64,000 nt of DNA from Actinopolymorpha pittospori (GTDB taxonomy: Bacteria > Actinomycetota > Actinomycetes > Propionibacteriales > Actinopolymorphaceae). Location: assembly GCF_014873875.1 (NCBI RefSeq), contig NZ_JADBEM010000001.1:8122001-8186000 (forward strand), given 5' to 3'. A model generated the notes under the pieces. That model was given only the letters and a program-made list of their open reading frames with translations. It was not told the origin of the DNA and made no database searches. Both the position numbers and the translations under genes were made by a program. Shown here piece after piece: positions 15,863 to 24,853 of the stretch. The stretch's first letter is position 1; every line of letters starts with the position of its first letter.

Positions 15863-17006
15863 GCGGGATCTCCAACCTGATCGTCGTTCCCGCGCCCGTG
15901 TCCGACTCCACCCGCAACCGGCCACCGGCCTGCCGGGCCCGCTCCCGCATCGAGGTGATCCCGAGGTGGTGCCCGCCGGCCTTGGCGGGATCGGCGACGA
16001 ACCCCTTGCCGTCGTCGGCGACCTCGAGCACGACCGCCTCCTCCGGAGTCCGCAGGGTGATGTCGACGGTGGTGGCATCGGCGTGCCGGAGCGCGTTGTG
16101 GAGCGCCTCCTGCGCGACCCGGAAGACCGCGTCCTCCACCGCGCTCCCGAGTTCGCACCGGCCGTCGCAGTCGGAGTCGAAACGCACGGCGACCGTGTGG
16201 GCACGAGAGATGACCGCGACGTGCTTGCGCAGGGCGGGGACGAGCCCGTCCTCGCGCACGGCGGGTGGCCGGAGTTCGGTGACGACCGCGCGGAGTTCGT
16301 CGAGGGCGGACCCGGCGAGTTCCTTCACCCGGGTGAACTGCTCCCGTGCGCGTTCGGGATCGCCCTTCAGGGCCAGGGCTTCGGCGGCACCCACGGTGAG
16401 CCGGAGACTGAAGAGCTTCTGCGCGACGGCGTCGTGCAGGTCCCGGGCGATCCGGGAGCGCTCCTCGGCGAGAGTGAGTTCGCGGTCGCGTTCGAACATC
16501 CGCGCGCGGGTCAACGCGATCGCCGCGTGTGCGGCGAGGATGCCGAGGAGGCGTTCGTCGTCGGCGCTGAACTCCGGCGCGTCCGGCCCGTTGGCGACGT
16601 AGACCGCGCCGAGGATCTCGCCCCGGTCGACGATCGGGACGCCGAGAAAGCCCCGCATGTCTGGATGTGCCGAGGGCCAGCCGGAGAACCGCTCGTCGGT
16701 CTTGACGTCGGACGTGCGGTAGGGCGCCGCCTCCCGCATCATCACGCTCAGCAGCCCGTGCGCGCGGGGCACCGGGCCGATCTCACGCCACTGCTCGTCG
16801 CTCACCCCGCTGGCGTAGAACTCCGCGAACCGACCGCGTTCGTCGGGGAGCCCGAGGGCGGAGTAGTCGGACCGGACCAGGGTGCGTGCCGACTCCACGA
16901 TCATCTGCATGACCTCGCGCGTGGCGGTCTGCTCGGTGACGGCGAGCAGGGCGCGGGACAGCGCGTCGAGATCGTCTCGGCAGACCGTGGGATCAGGCTG
17001 GGCCAT
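15855..17006 (-). CDS. GAF-domain sensor histidine kinase (HisKA_3)
   Basis: 383 residues, no membrane segment. One GAF domain spans about residues 15-170 (RSDYSALGLPDERGRFAEFY, MRGFLGVPIVDRGEILGAVYVAN). The dimerisation helix carries the phospho-acceptor His in ERSRIARDLHDAVAQKLFSL (about 200), and the ATPase part has VAQEALHNALRHA, VADDGKGF and LGITSMRERAR. It resembles DevS/DosT and Streptomyces NarL-partner kinases but has one GAF domain rather than two; the GAF ligand (haem, nucleotide or none) cannot be read. ATG 17006 lies seven bases after TAGCGT, so the mRNA is probably leaderless. Confidence 0.9.
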   Translation of the reverse strand: MAQPDPTVCRDDLDALSRALLAVTEQTATREVMQMIVESARTLVRSDYSALGLPDERGRFAEFYASGVSDEQWREIGPVPRAHGLLSVMMREAAPYRTSDVKTDERFSGWPSAHPDMRGFLGVPIVDRGEILGAVYVANGPDAPEFSADDERLLGILAAHAAIALTRARMFERDRELTLAEERSRIARDLHDAVAQKLFSLRLTVGAAEALALKGDPERAREQFTRVKELAGSALDELRAVVTELRPPAVREDGLVPALRKHVAVISRAHTVAVRFDSDCDGRCELGSAVEDAVFRVAQEALHNALRHADATTVDITLRTPEEAVVLEVADDGKGFVADPAKAGGHHLGITSMRERARQAGGRLRVESDTGAGTTIRLEIPRD

Positions 17007-17013
17007 CCACCGA

Positions 17014-17088
17014 ACGCTACCCGTTCGCGGCCGGCACGGGACCTGCCGTTCGGCCGGACCTCACTCGGTAGCGGGACCTAGGCCTAAG
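17014..17088 (-). promoter_or_regulatory. Kinase-operon promoter with two GGGACC boxes
   Basis: Minus-strand -10 TAGCGT (17019-17014) stands seven bases before the kinase ATG. CGGGACCT occurs at 17037-17044, over the expected -35 position, and again at 17072-17079, where it continues as GGGACCTAGGCCTAAG, similar to the DosR box GGGACTTTCGGCCCTAA but two bases shorter in the middle. Autoregulation by the adjacent NarL-type regulator is an inference. Confidence 0.4.
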
Positions 17089-17193
17089 GGCGGAGGCGCC
17101 ACCGAGCGGCGGACCGATGGCCGAGAGAGCTCGCGTCACTACGTTCGATCACATCGACGCAGGAGCTTCACCTTCACAGCCTGGGAGGAACTT

Positions 17194-17916
17194 ATGCCCG
17201 TCGCCATCGTCACCGGCGCCTCGCGCGGCCTCGGACTCGCCGTCGCCGCCGACCTCGCCGACCACGGCTGGTCTCTCGTCGTCGACGCCCGAAACGCCGC
17301 ACCGCTGCGGGACGCCGAAGCCGAACTCAGGTCCCGTGCCGGCTCGCGGCAGCAGATCATCGCCCTGGCGGGTTCCGTCGCCGACGCAGACCACCGCGCC
17401 GACCTGGTGGCGGCCGCCGACGACCTCGGCGGCCTCGACCTTCTGGTCAACAACGCGGGCATTCTCGGGCCGAGCCCACTGCCCGGACTGTCCGTCCTCG
17501 GCGCCGCGGCGTACCGCGAGATCCTCGAGATCGGTGTCGTGGCGCCGCTCAGCCTGACCCAGCTCGCCCTCCCGTCGCTCCGGCGCCACCACGGCGCGAT
17601 CGTCAACGTGACCAGTGACGCCGCGGTCGAGGCCTACGCCGGCTGGGGTGGGTACGGCTCGGCCAAGGCCGCGCTGGAGCAGTGGTCGCGGGTCCTCTCC
17701 GTCGAGCTCGCCGAGTCCGGCGAGGACGTGCGCGTCTGGTGGGTCGATCCAGGCGACCTCCGCACCGAGATGCACCAGGACGCCTTCCCTGGCGAGGACA
17801 TCTCCGACCGCCCCCTGCCCGACACGGTGGCAGCGGCGTTCCGACGGCTCGCCGCCGAACGCCCCGCGAGCGGCCGCCACCGCGCCGCCGACATCCTGAC
17901 GGGAGCCCCGGCATGA
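17194..17916 (+). CDS. Short-chain dehydrogenase/reductase
   Basis: 240 residues from ATG 17194, which has GGGAGGAA upstream. VTGASRGLGLAVAADLADHG is the nucleotide-binding TGxxxGxG motif, LVNNAGILGPS the NNAG motif, VNVTSD carries the catalytic Ser region, and YGSAKAALEQW holds the Tyr-x3-Lys pair. WVDPGDLRTEMHQDAF follows. An NAD(P)-dependent oxidoreductase of unknown substrate. Its stop overlaps the start of the QueA-like gene (ATGA), so the two are translationally coupled and may act on related substrates. Confidence 0.88.
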   Translation: MPVAIVTGASRGLGLAVAADLADHGWSLVVDARNAAPLRDAEAELRSRAGSRQQIIALAGSVADADHRADLVAAADDLGGLDLLVNNAGILGPSPLPGLSVLGAAAYREILEIGVVAPLSLTQLALPSLRRHHGAIVNVTSDAAVEAYAGWGGYGSAKAALEQWSRVLSVELAESGEDVRVWWVDPGDLRTEMHQDAFPGEDISDRPLPDTVAAAFRRLAAERPASGRHRAADILTGAPA

Positions 17917-19025
17917 CCCTGACCACCCAGCACCCGCGTTCCGCACTCCAGCACCCGCGCGAGGCCGCCCTTCCCCGGGCGGCCGGGCAGCCGGGCGAGC
18001 TTCCCGGGCCCTCGCTCGACTTCGTGCTCCCGCCCGAGCTCGAGGCACACGAACCACCGGAGGCACGCGGCCTGACCCGGGACGGCGTGCGCCTGCTGCT
18101 CGGCGCACAGGACGGGAAGCAGACGCGGGTGAGCCACCACCGGTTCGCCGACCTGGCCGACCTGCTCGCACCCGGTGACGTCCTGGTCGTGAACCGCTCC
18201 GGAACCATCCCCGCGGCCGTGGACCTGGACCGCGACAGCGCGGGCGATCGATCGGTCCACTTCTCCACCCTGGCTCCCGACGGGACATGGCTCGTCGAGC
18301 TTCGACGGGGCGAGAGACCCGATCCCGGCGGTCGGCCCGGCGAGCGGATCGCGCTGCCCGAGGACGCCGCACTCGTCCTGCGGGAGCGGCACGTCTCCGG
18401 ACGTCTGTGGCACGCCGTACCGACCTTCCCCGACGTACCCGGCTATCTCGCCCGCAACGGCCGGCCGATCCGTTACGGCTACGTCGCGCGGTCGTGGCCG
18501 CTCGACGCCTACCAGACCGCCTTCGCCACCGTGCCGGGCAGCGCGGAGATGCCGAGCGCGGGTCGTCCGTTCACTCCGGAGATCGTGACCAGGCTGGTCG
18601 CGAACGGTGTCCTCGTCGTACCGGTGACCCTGCACACCGGAGTGGCGTCACCGGAGTTCCACGAACCGCCGTACGCCGAATGGTTCGAGGTGCCCGAGGC
18701 GACCGCACGCGTGGTGAACGACGCGACCGTGCGGGGCGCCCGGGTCGTCGCGGTCGGCACGACGGTGGTCCGGGCACTGGAGTCGGCCGGCGCCGGCGGC
18801 GCGGTGGTCGCCGGACAGGGATGGACGGATCTGGTGATCACCCCCGAACGCGGCGTCTCGGTCGTCTCGGGGCTGCTGACCGGCTTCCACGAGCCACGGG
18901 CCTCGCACCTGCTGATGCTCGAGGCGATGGCCGGGCCGGAGCTGGTCCGCCGCTGCTACGCGGCCGCGGTCGACGCGGGCTACCTGTGGCACGAGTTCGG
19001 CGACGTCAACCTGCTCCTGCCCTGA
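17913..19025 (+). CDS. QueA-like S-adenosylmethionine:tRNA ribosyltransferase-isomerase family protein
   Basis: 370 residues. LDFVLPPELEAHEPPEARGL at the N-terminus, LAPGDVLVVNRSGTIPA, then VARSWPLDAYQTAFA, VPVTLHTGVASPEF, FEVPEATA and TTVVRALES are the blocks of the QueA fold, which transfers the ribosyl part of AdoMet to preQ1 in tRNA. I see no tgt or preQ1 genes in the window, and the canonical motifs LRPG and GDTHV-like stretches are altered (LHTGVASPEF), so this may be a paralogue with another substrate. Coupled to the SDR upstream and followed at once by a strong terminator. Confidence 0.75.
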   Translation: MTLTTQHPRSALQHPREAALPRAAGQPGELPGPSLDFVLPPELEAHEPPEARGLTRDGVRLLLGAQDGKQTRVSHHRFADLADLLAPGDVLVVNRSGTIPAAVDLDRDSAGDRSVHFSTLAPDGTWLVELRRGERPDPGGRPGERIALPEDAALVLRERHVSGRLWHAVPTFPDVPGYLARNGRPIRYGYVARSWPLDAYQTAFATVPGSAEMPSAGRPFTPEIVTRLVANGVLVVPVTLHTGVASPEFHEPPYAEWFEVPEATARVVNDATVRGARVVAVGTTVVRALESAGAGGAVVAGQGWTDLVITPERGVSVVSGLLTGFHEPRASHLLMLEAMAGPELVRRCYAAAVDAGYLWHEFGDVNLLLP

Positions 19026-19026
19026 C

Positions 19027-19062
19027 GGCCAGACCGGACGTCGACCAATGTCCGGTCTGGCC
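19027..19062 (+). terminator. Terminator hairpin after the SDR-QueA operon
   Basis: Perfect 13-bp stem GGCCAGACCGGAC / GTCCGGTCTGGCC with a ten-base loop, starting two bases after the stop codon. Confidence 0.8.
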
Positions 19063-19144
19063 TGTCAAGGGCAGGTTGGCAGGGCGCGCGGCGCGGGCGT
19101 GTCCGGTCCCGGACCCGACCGCGCGACCAAGGGCCCGGACCGCC

Positions 19145-19150
19145 TAGGTT
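19145..19150 (+). promoter_or_regulatory. -10 element of the GDSL gene, leaderless
   Basis: TAGGTT ends six bases before the GTG at 19157, placing +1 at or next to the first base of the start codon. Confidence 0.5.
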
Positions 19151-19156
19151 CGGAGT

Positions 19157-19780
19157 GTGAGCGTGCTGAAACCACAGTCGAAGGTGCTCTTCATCGGCGA
19201 CAGCATCACCGACGCCGGCCGGGACCGCACCGATCCCGACGATCTCGGTCGCGGCTACCCGCGCCTGGTCGCCGCCACCTACGCCGAGGCCCACCCAGGA
19301 GACGGGGTCCGGTTCCTCAACCGGGGCATCAGCGGCAACCGGGTCCGCGACCTGCGCGCCCGCTGGGAGCCCGACTGTCTGGATCTCGCCCCCGACGTGG
19401 TGTCGGTCATGATCGGCATCAACGACACCTGGCGGCGCTACGACCGCGCGGACGCCACCTCGGCCGAGGACTTCGCCGCCGACTACGAGCGGATCCTCGC
19501 GCTCACCACGGACCGGCTCACCGCCCGGCTGGTTCTGGTCGAGCCCTTCCTGCTCCCGGTCCGCCCGGGCCAGGACTCCTGGCGGGAGGACCTCGACCCC
19601 AAGATCGCCGTCGTCCGCCGGCTGGCCCGGGAGTACGCCGCCACCCTGGTGCCACTCGACACGATCGTCACGGCGGCCGCCGCAAACCGCGACGCCGCCG
19701 AACTCGCGGGCGACGGCGTACACCCCACCATGGAAGGACACGCACTCATCGCCGGCTCCTGGCTCGAGGCGACGACCTGA
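19157..19780 (+). CDS. SGNH/GDSL hydrolase (esterase)
   Basis: 207 residues with all four SGNH blocks: FIGDSITDAG (nucleophile Ser, block I), GISGNRVRDL (Gly, block II), GINDTWRRY (Asn, block III) and DGVHPTMEGH (Asp-His, block V). There is no signal peptide, so it is cytoplasmic. The pattern fits rhamnogalacturonan-acetylesterase-like and related carbohydrate esterases that remove acetyl groups from sugars, but the natural substrate is not defined. The probable leaderless promoter TAGGTT lies directly before the GTG. Followed after 37 bases by rtcB. Confidence 0.88.
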   Translation: MSVLKPQSKVLFIGDSITDAGRDRTDPDDLGRGYPRLVAATYAEAHPGDGVRFLNRGISGNRVRDLRARWEPDCLDLAPDVVSVMIGINDTWRRYDRADATSAEDFAADYERILALTTDRLTARLVLVEPFLLPVRPGQDSWREDLDPKIAVVRRLAREYAATLVPLDTIVTAAAANRDAAELAGDGVHPTMEGHALIAGSWLEATT

Positions 19781-19792
19781 GACGCCGCCGCG

Positions 19793-19806
19793 GGCGGGTG
19801 CCCGCC
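19793..19806 (+). terminator. Short GC hairpin between the GDSL gene and rtcB
   Basis: GGCGG-GTGC-CCGCC sits directly before the AGGGAG ribosome binding site of rtcB. It may act as a weak terminator for the GDSL gene or shape the rtcB leader. Confidence 0.35.
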
Positions 19807-19817
19807 AGGGAGTCTCC

Positions 19818-20978
19818 ATGGAGAAGATCAGCGAACGGCTCCTGAGCTGGGCCTCGGTCCTGGAACCGAGGACCAGGCAGCAGGCCGAGACGACGGCGGG
19901 CATGCCGTTCATCTACCCGCATATGGCACTGATGCCCGACGCGCACCTCGGCAAGGGGGCGACGGTCGGCTCGGTGATCCCGACGTTGGGCGCGATCATC
20001 CCCGCCGCGGTCGGCGTCGACATCGGGTGCGGCATGATCGCCGTCCGCACGCGGTTCGACGTCGACGACCTCGGTGACCGCGACCGGAAGGTGTTACGGC
20101 ACTCGATCGAACGTGCCGTCCCCCTGTCGGCGGGACACCACAACAAGGCGCTCACCGACACCGCCCGCAAGCGGATCGCCCACCTCGAGGACCTGGCCGA
20201 GGTCGACTACGACGACGTGTCCCGCACCTGGCGGTCGCAGCTCGGTTCGCTCGGATCCGGCAACCACTTCATCGAGGTCAGTGTGGACGAGGAACGCCGG
20301 GTCTGGCTCTTCCTCCACTCCGGCTCCCGCGGCATCGGCAACAAGCTCGCCACCCGGCACATCGACGTGGCGAGGACCCAACTGAGCAGGCAGCACGTCC
20401 AGTTGCCCGACCCCGACCTCGCGTACCTCCAGGAAGGTACGAAGGAGTTCGACACCTACATCCGGGACCTTCGCTGGGCACAGGAGTTCGCGTTGCTGAA
20501 CCGCGAGGAGATGATGGACCGGCTGGTCGACCGCTTCGAGCGTTGGATGGGTACGCCGATCGAGGAGGTGGAGCGCATCAACTGCCACCACAACTTCACC
20601 CAGCGGGAGACACACTTCGGCAGGCAGGTCTGGCTCAGCCGCAAAGGAGCGATCGAGGCGACCTTGGGCAAGCCCGGGTTGATCCCGGGCTCGATGGGCA
20701 CCGCGAGCTACGTCGTGACCGGGAAGGGCAATTCGGTCGCGCTGAACTCCTCACCGCACGGAGCCGGCCGCGCCTACTCCCGCCGGGCGGCGCGCAAGAC
20801 CTTCACCCGCGAGCAGTTGCGGGCGGCGATGAAGGGCATCGAGTACCGCGACACCCCCGCGTTCCTCGACGAGATTCCCCAGGCGTACAAGGACATCGAC
20901 CAGGTGATGGCCGACGCCGCCGACCTGGTGGAGATCCAGCACACCCTCCACCAGATAGTCAACGTCAAAGGCGACTGA
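19818..20978 (+). CDS. rtcB: RtcB-family RNA ligase
   Basis: 386 residues. The manganese ligands and guanylylation site are complete: Cys in GVDIGCGMIAV, Asn-His in GSGNHFIEV, His in LFLHSGSRGIG, His in INCHHNFTQRE, and the His in NSSPHGAGRAYSR that receives GMP. RtcB joins 2',3'-cyclic phosphate or 3'-phosphate ends to 5'-OH ends using GTP, repairing RNA cut by ribonucleases and toxins. No archease, rtcA or rtcR is next to it. ATG start with AGGGAG five bases upstream. It ends 50 bases before the convergent BNR gene. Confidence 0.93.
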   Translation: MEKISERLLSWASVLEPRTRQQAETTAGMPFIYPHMALMPDAHLGKGATVGSVIPTLGAIIPAAVGVDIGCGMIAVRTRFDVDDLGDRDRKVLRHSIERAVPLSAGHHNKALTDTARKRIAHLEDLAEVDYDDVSRTWRSQLGSLGSGNHFIEVSVDEERRVWLFLHSGSRGIGNKLATRHIDVARTQLSRQHVQLPDPDLAYLQEGTKEFDTYIRDLRWAQEFALLNREEMMDRLVDRFERWMGTPIEEVERINCHHNFTQRETHFGRQVWLSRKGAIEATLGKPGLIPGSMGTASYVVTGKGNSVALNSSPHGAGRAYSRRAARKTFTREQLRAAMKGIEYRDTPAFLDEIPQAYKDIDQVMADAADLVEIQHTLHQIVNVKGD

Positions 20979-21028
20979 GGGTCGCGACGTCCCGCATCCA
21001 CGCTGGCGGCGTTGTCGTCCTCCCGACC

Positions 21029-23734
21029 TCACTTCACGTGGACGGTGGTGGTGCCGAGCAGCGGCGTGCCGTCGCGCGTCTCACCGACCAGCCGAGCGGT
21101 CTGCTCGCCGGTCTGGAAACGCGTCCCGTCGACCCGGAACCGCAGCACGAGGCTGCCGTCCCGCACTCGTCCCCGGCCCACCGGTCGCGCGCCACGTGTC
21201 CCGGTCGCGTAGTCGGCCGACCCGAAACGCAGCGACGCCACGTCCACCGAGGTCGTCGGGTCGAACCCGTTCCTGCGGCCGACCACCACCTCCACCAGGC
21301 CGTGCCCGTCGCCGCGGACCGTCGACGTCACCTCCACGTCCACCAGGACAGGGAGATCGGTGAAGAAGTAACTGCTCCCACCGGGCCCCACGACGAGCCG
21401 GTCCCGCACGAAGGCCATGTTGAACGCGAAGTTCTGGTCGTTGATCCGCTCCAGCGCCTCGAACGTCGTTCCTCGGTCGTCGCTGTAGAGCACGTGGGGT
21501 TCGTCCTCGAGGGCGACCGCGATCCGCTCCGGATGGTGCGCGTCGTAGGCCACCGCGTTGACCCGCGCGTCGACGAGCTTTCGCCACGTACGACCGCCGT
21601 CCAGGGTCTCCCACGCGCCGCCCTGTCCGGAGGAGATCGCGACCAGGAACCGTCCGTCGGTGCTCGGGTCCGCGGTCACCTGGTAGGCCTCGCCACCGAA
21701 GTCGACCTCGGGAACGAACCACTCGCCGGTCCGGGCGTCCCAGCACTGGAGCGGGCCGTCATACCAGGGCGCGAGGACGATCGTGCCGTCGCCGGACATC
21801 GCGAGCGGGTCGTTGTAGGAGAAGGTCTGCGCGGGAACCGAGCCGGTGAGAGTACCCGGCAGTTCCGCCCAGGTGGCACCACCATCGGTCGAGCGGTAGA
21901 CGCCAACACCTCCTTGACGACCGGTGCCTTCCGGGAAACCGCCCCAACTGGTGCCGGTGTACTGCTCGTAGGTGCCCCCGATGGCCGCCACGACGTACTC
22001 CGCGTCCTTGGGGTGCACGGCGAGACCCATCACCGCCGGCGACACCGGGTTGGGGTCGCCGTCACTGGGGCCGTAGAAGTCCTCGTACCACGCGAGCGAC
22101 TCGTTCAACTCCACCGCGGGCAGGCCGCCCTTCGCGGCGTCGACCGACGTCCACGTCACGCCCTTGTCGGTACTGACGCAGATCCGGCCGACCGGAGGCT
22201 CGGTGTTGTAGTTGGCCGACGCGGCGTAGATCCGGTTCGGGTCCGCCGGGCTCACCGCGAGGGTGTTGAGGATGTGGATGTCGGGGTAGCGGTGGAACTC
22301 GTAGCGTTCACCCTGGTCACCCAACCGGAAGTACATCCAGTCCGCGGTCGCCGCGTGCACGAGGTCGCTACCGGGTGCCGGATCCTGGACGACCTCCATG
22401 GTCACCATCTCCTCCAGGCCCATGCTGGAGTACGTCCACTGCCGACCGGCGTCGGTGCTCCGGTACGTCGCGTAGGTGGACGTGAGGTACCACTCGTCCG
22501 GGTCGGCGGGGTTGAACGCCACCGCGGACACGTCGTCGATCGTCGGCCGGCGGGTCTCCTCCCACCAGGCGTCGTCGTCGACCGTGCTCTGGTTCCCGTC
22601 GCTGTAGGCCTCCCACGTCGACCCGCCGGCGGGAAGCCGCCAGATGCTCACGCCGTAGTCGGGCTCGCCGCTGAACAGCAGGACCTCACCGGGCCGGGTC
22701 TCGATCAGCTGGAAGTTGGTCTGCGGCAGTCCCGCCATGAACGGCGCCCAGGTCCGTCCGCCGTCGGTGGAGCGCTTGACCGTGGGGCCCACGCCCATGC
22801 CGATGTCGGGATCGAAGTAGCCGTAGAGCACGTCCGCGTGGTCGGGATCGAACCGGAACTCCGAGGGGTACTCCTGCGTGAGCTTGGTCCAGGTGTCACC
22901 CCGGTCGGTGCTGCGCCACAGGCCCGGTACGAAGGTCCGGCCGGAGCTGCGGTCCTGCGGCTGGGACACGACGTACACCGTGCCGGGGTGGTGCGGGTCG
23001 AAGTGCACGTCGGCGGTCTGGATGCCGGCCGGGCTGGTCGCCAGCAGCGTCCAGGTGGCACCGCCGTCGGTCGAGCGGTACAGGCAGGGTTTCCCGCCGG
23101 CGTCGGCGAGAGTGCCCGCGACCAGGACGTCGGGGTTCGTCGGGTCACGGTCGATGACACTCCCCCGGCCGCGGAAGGTGCCGTTGGTCTCCGCGAAGTT
23201 CCGCCGTTCGACCGGATGACTCCAGACATCATCGAGGGTGAGGTCGGGGTCGCGGTACTGCGCGGTCACCCGCGTCGAGTGGTAGATGCCGTCCTGCTTG
23301 ACGAGGACCAGCGTCTGCGCGTCGCGCGGGTCGACGCTCAGCGAACGCGCCGGCTGACCGTCGTCGACCATGTACCAGTACGCGCCGCGGTCGTCGCTGC
23401 GGTAGGTCCCGCTGGCGTCGTTGCGGAGGTAGACGACGTCCGGGTTCGCCGGCGTGGTGTGGATCCCGGTGACGTAACCGCCCGCGCCGAGGAACGTGTG
23501 CGTCCACGCGCCGTACGTTGGCATTCCGGTGGGCCCGTAGCGAGGCGGTCCCTGGTAGGCAAAGCTCGGCGTCGGGCCCGCGCCCGACGCGACCCCGGGT
23601 GCGGACGTGGGGACAGGGGACGCCTGCGCTGTGCCCTCCCGGCCGGCGAGGACACTCGCGGCACCCACCGCTGTGGCCGCGAGGAGCGTGCGCCGGGACA
23701 GCGGGAGTCCGCGCGCGGACAGGTCAGCATTCAT
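21029..23734 (-). CDS. Secreted BNR/Asp-box repeat protein (sialidase or GH74-like propeller)
   Basis: 901 residues. The N-terminus LSRRTLLAATAVGAASVLAG is a twin-arginine signal. The mature protein is a chain of Asp-box repeats SxDxGxTW: RSDDRGAYW, RSTDGGATW, RSTDRGDTW, RSTDGGRTW, STDKGVTW, RSTDGGATW and others, expected to form one or two seven-bladed propellers as in GH74 xyloglucanases, sialidases and sortilin. The last 120 residues look like a beta-sandwich. I cannot identify catalytic acids, so it may be a hydrolase or only a binding protein. ATG start with GAGG seven bases upstream. Monocistronic. Confidence 0.8.
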   Translation of the reverse strand: MNADLSARGLPLSRRTLLAATAVGAASVLAGREGTAQASPVPTSAPGVASGAGPTPSFAYQGPPRYGPTGMPTYGAWTHTFLGAGGYVTGIHTTPANPDVVYLRNDASGTYRSDDRGAYWYMVDDGQPARSLSVDPRDAQTLVLVKQDGIYHSTRVTAQYRDPDLTLDDVWSHPVERRNFAETNGTFRGRGSVIDRDPTNPDVLVAGTLADAGGKPCLYRSTDGGATWTLLATSPAGIQTADVHFDPHHPGTVYVVSQPQDRSSGRTFVPGLWRSTDRGDTWTKLTQEYPSEFRFDPDHADVLYGYFDPDIGMGVGPTVKRSTDGGRTWAPFMAGLPQTNFQLIETRPGEVLLFSGEPDYGVSIWRLPAGGSTWEAYSDGNQSTVDDDAWWEETRRPTIDDVSAVAFNPADPDEWYLTSTYATYRSTDAGRQWTYSSMGLEEMVTMEVVQDPAPGSDLVHAATADWMYFRLGDQGERYEFHRYPDIHILNTLAVSPADPNRIYAASANYNTEPPVGRICVSTDKGVTWTSVDAAKGGLPAVELNESLAWYEDFYGPSDGDPNPVSPAVMGLAVHPKDAEYVVAAIGGTYEQYTGTSWGGFPEGTGRQGGVGVYRSTDGGATWAELPGTLTGSVPAQTFSYNDPLAMSGDGTIVLAPWYDGPLQCWDARTGEWFVPEVDFGGEAYQVTADPSTDGRFLVAISSGQGGAWETLDGGRTWRKLVDARVNAVAYDAHHPERIAVALEDEPHVLYSDDRGTTFEALERINDQNFAFNMAFVRDRLVVGPGGSSYFFTDLPVLVDVEVTSTVRGDGHGLVEVVVGRRNGFDPTTSVDVASLRFGSADYATGTRGARPVGRGRVRDGSLVLRFRVDGTRFQTGEQTARLVGETRDGTPLLGTTTVHVK

Positions 23735-23879
23735 GTCGAAACCTCACGCCGTAGGCGAACCGAGGGCTGGCTCCCACCAGAGCTGGAAGCGACATGCGAC
23801 TGCCCGACCAGGCAAGCAGTGGCCTCCGGGCCGGTCAAGGGTGGCGACCGTAACCAGCCGCGGCGTGGCCGGACGGCGG

Positions 23880-24752
23880 TCAGATGCGCGGCCGATGAAC
23901 CTGGCGGTGCGTCCCGCCCTCGCCAGACCGGGATTCCTCCGCCAGGTGGGCGAGCAGGAGCAGCCGCTCATGGGACTCCGTCCCTCGCTCGGCGTGGTAG
24001 GTGACGAGCATCTGGCCATGCGTACCGGGCAGGGCGAGCTTCTCGTACTGGAGGTCGAGCGGACCGACCTGCGGGTGCAGGAGGCGGGTGAGCCCACTGG
24101 TCTGCTGGCGGACGTCCTGGCGAGCCCACAGCGTCCGGAACCGCTCGCTGCGCAGGCTGAGTTCGCCGACGAGTTCCACCAGCCCGGGATCGTCGAGCCC
24201 GCCGCCGATGATCGACCGCAGGTAGGCCACCGCCTTCGCGGTCATTTCGCCCCAGTCGCGGTAGAACTCCCGCATCTCCGGCTCGAGGAAGGCCGCTCGC
24301 AGGGTGTTGGTGCCCGGCGCGAAGTACGGGCTGAGCGCGACGGCCAGGGAGTTCGCGGCCAGAGTCGTGAGGTAGCGGCTCTGGACCATCGCCGGCGTGG
24401 TGGTCCAGTTGTCGATCAGGGTCTGGACGCTGGCGCTGACCCGCTCCGACCGGGCGGGGCGGTGGCGGGCGGATCGCGCCGGGCGGGCGAGGTCGCGCAG
24501 GTAGGTCTCCGCGTCCGGATCGAGTCGCATGGCCCCTGCGATGGCGTCGAGGACCTGGTCGGAGGGGTGCTGGTCGCGGCCCTGCTCCAGGCGCAGGTAG
24601 TACTCCACGCTGATGCCGGCCAGGAGAGCGACCTCCTCCCGGCGCAGCCCTGGCACCCGACGGCGGCCTCCGGGGGGCAGCCCGACCTCCTCCGGGCGCA
24701 GACGTTCGCGGCGAACCCGCAGGTAGTCGCCCAGTCTGCTGCCCGTCGCCAT
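23880..24752 (-). CDS. XRE-family regulator with MmyB-type ligand domain
   Basis: 290 residues from ATG 24752. N-terminal HTH: RLGDYLRVRRERLRPEEVGLP, then VPGLRREEVALLAGISVEYYLRLEQGRDQHPS. The C-terminal half (NSLAVALSPYFAPGTNTLRAAF, DWGEMTAKAVAYLRS, LWARQDVR, KLALPGTHGQMLVTYHAE) is the MmyB-like PAS-type domain thought to bind fatty acids. Regulators of this type usually stand beside a divergent short-chain dehydrogenase, as here, and repress it. ATG lies seven bases after TACGCT, so the mRNA is probably leaderless. Confidence 0.9.
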   Translation of the reverse strand: MATGSRLGDYLRVRRERLRPEEVGLPPGGRRRVPGLRREEVALLAGISVEYYLRLEQGRDQHPSDQVLDAIAGAMRLDPDAETYLRDLARPARSARHRPARSERVSASVQTLIDNWTTTPAMVQSRYLTTLAANSLAVALSPYFAPGTNTLRAAFLEPEMREFYRDWGEMTAKAVAYLRSIIGGGLDDPGLVELVGELSLRSERFRTLWARQDVRQQTSGLTRLLHPQVGPLDLQYEKLALPGTHGQMLVTYHAERGTESHERLLLLAHLAEESRSGEGGTHRQVHRPRI

Positions 24753-24759
24753 GGTCCCC

Positions 24760-24765
24760 AGCGTA
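24760..24765 (-). promoter_or_regulatory. -10 element of the MmyB-type regulator, leaderless
   Basis: The minus strand reads TACGCT, then seven bases, then ATG 24752. The rest of the 101-base divergent region holds a minus-strand TTGACA (24811-24806), which is too far away to be its -35. Confidence 0.5.
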
Positions 24766-24853
24766 GGAGGCGGCCGGACGCGCAACCTGCCCCCGCGAGT
24801 ACTAGTGTCAACAGGGTCTTACTGTCGGTGATGAGCGGCCGCACGATCGATCC

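Noticed and set aside
19793-19806. Riboswitch ahead of rtcB
   Set aside because: A single five-bp stem is too small; no conserved ligand-binding core can be seen.
20543-24004. 1153-codon open frame on the plus strand opposite the BNR-repeat gene
   Set aside because: Codon third positions belong to the minus-strand gene; the peptide is Arg/Gly/Val-rich without domain features. Long antisense frames are usual at this GC content.
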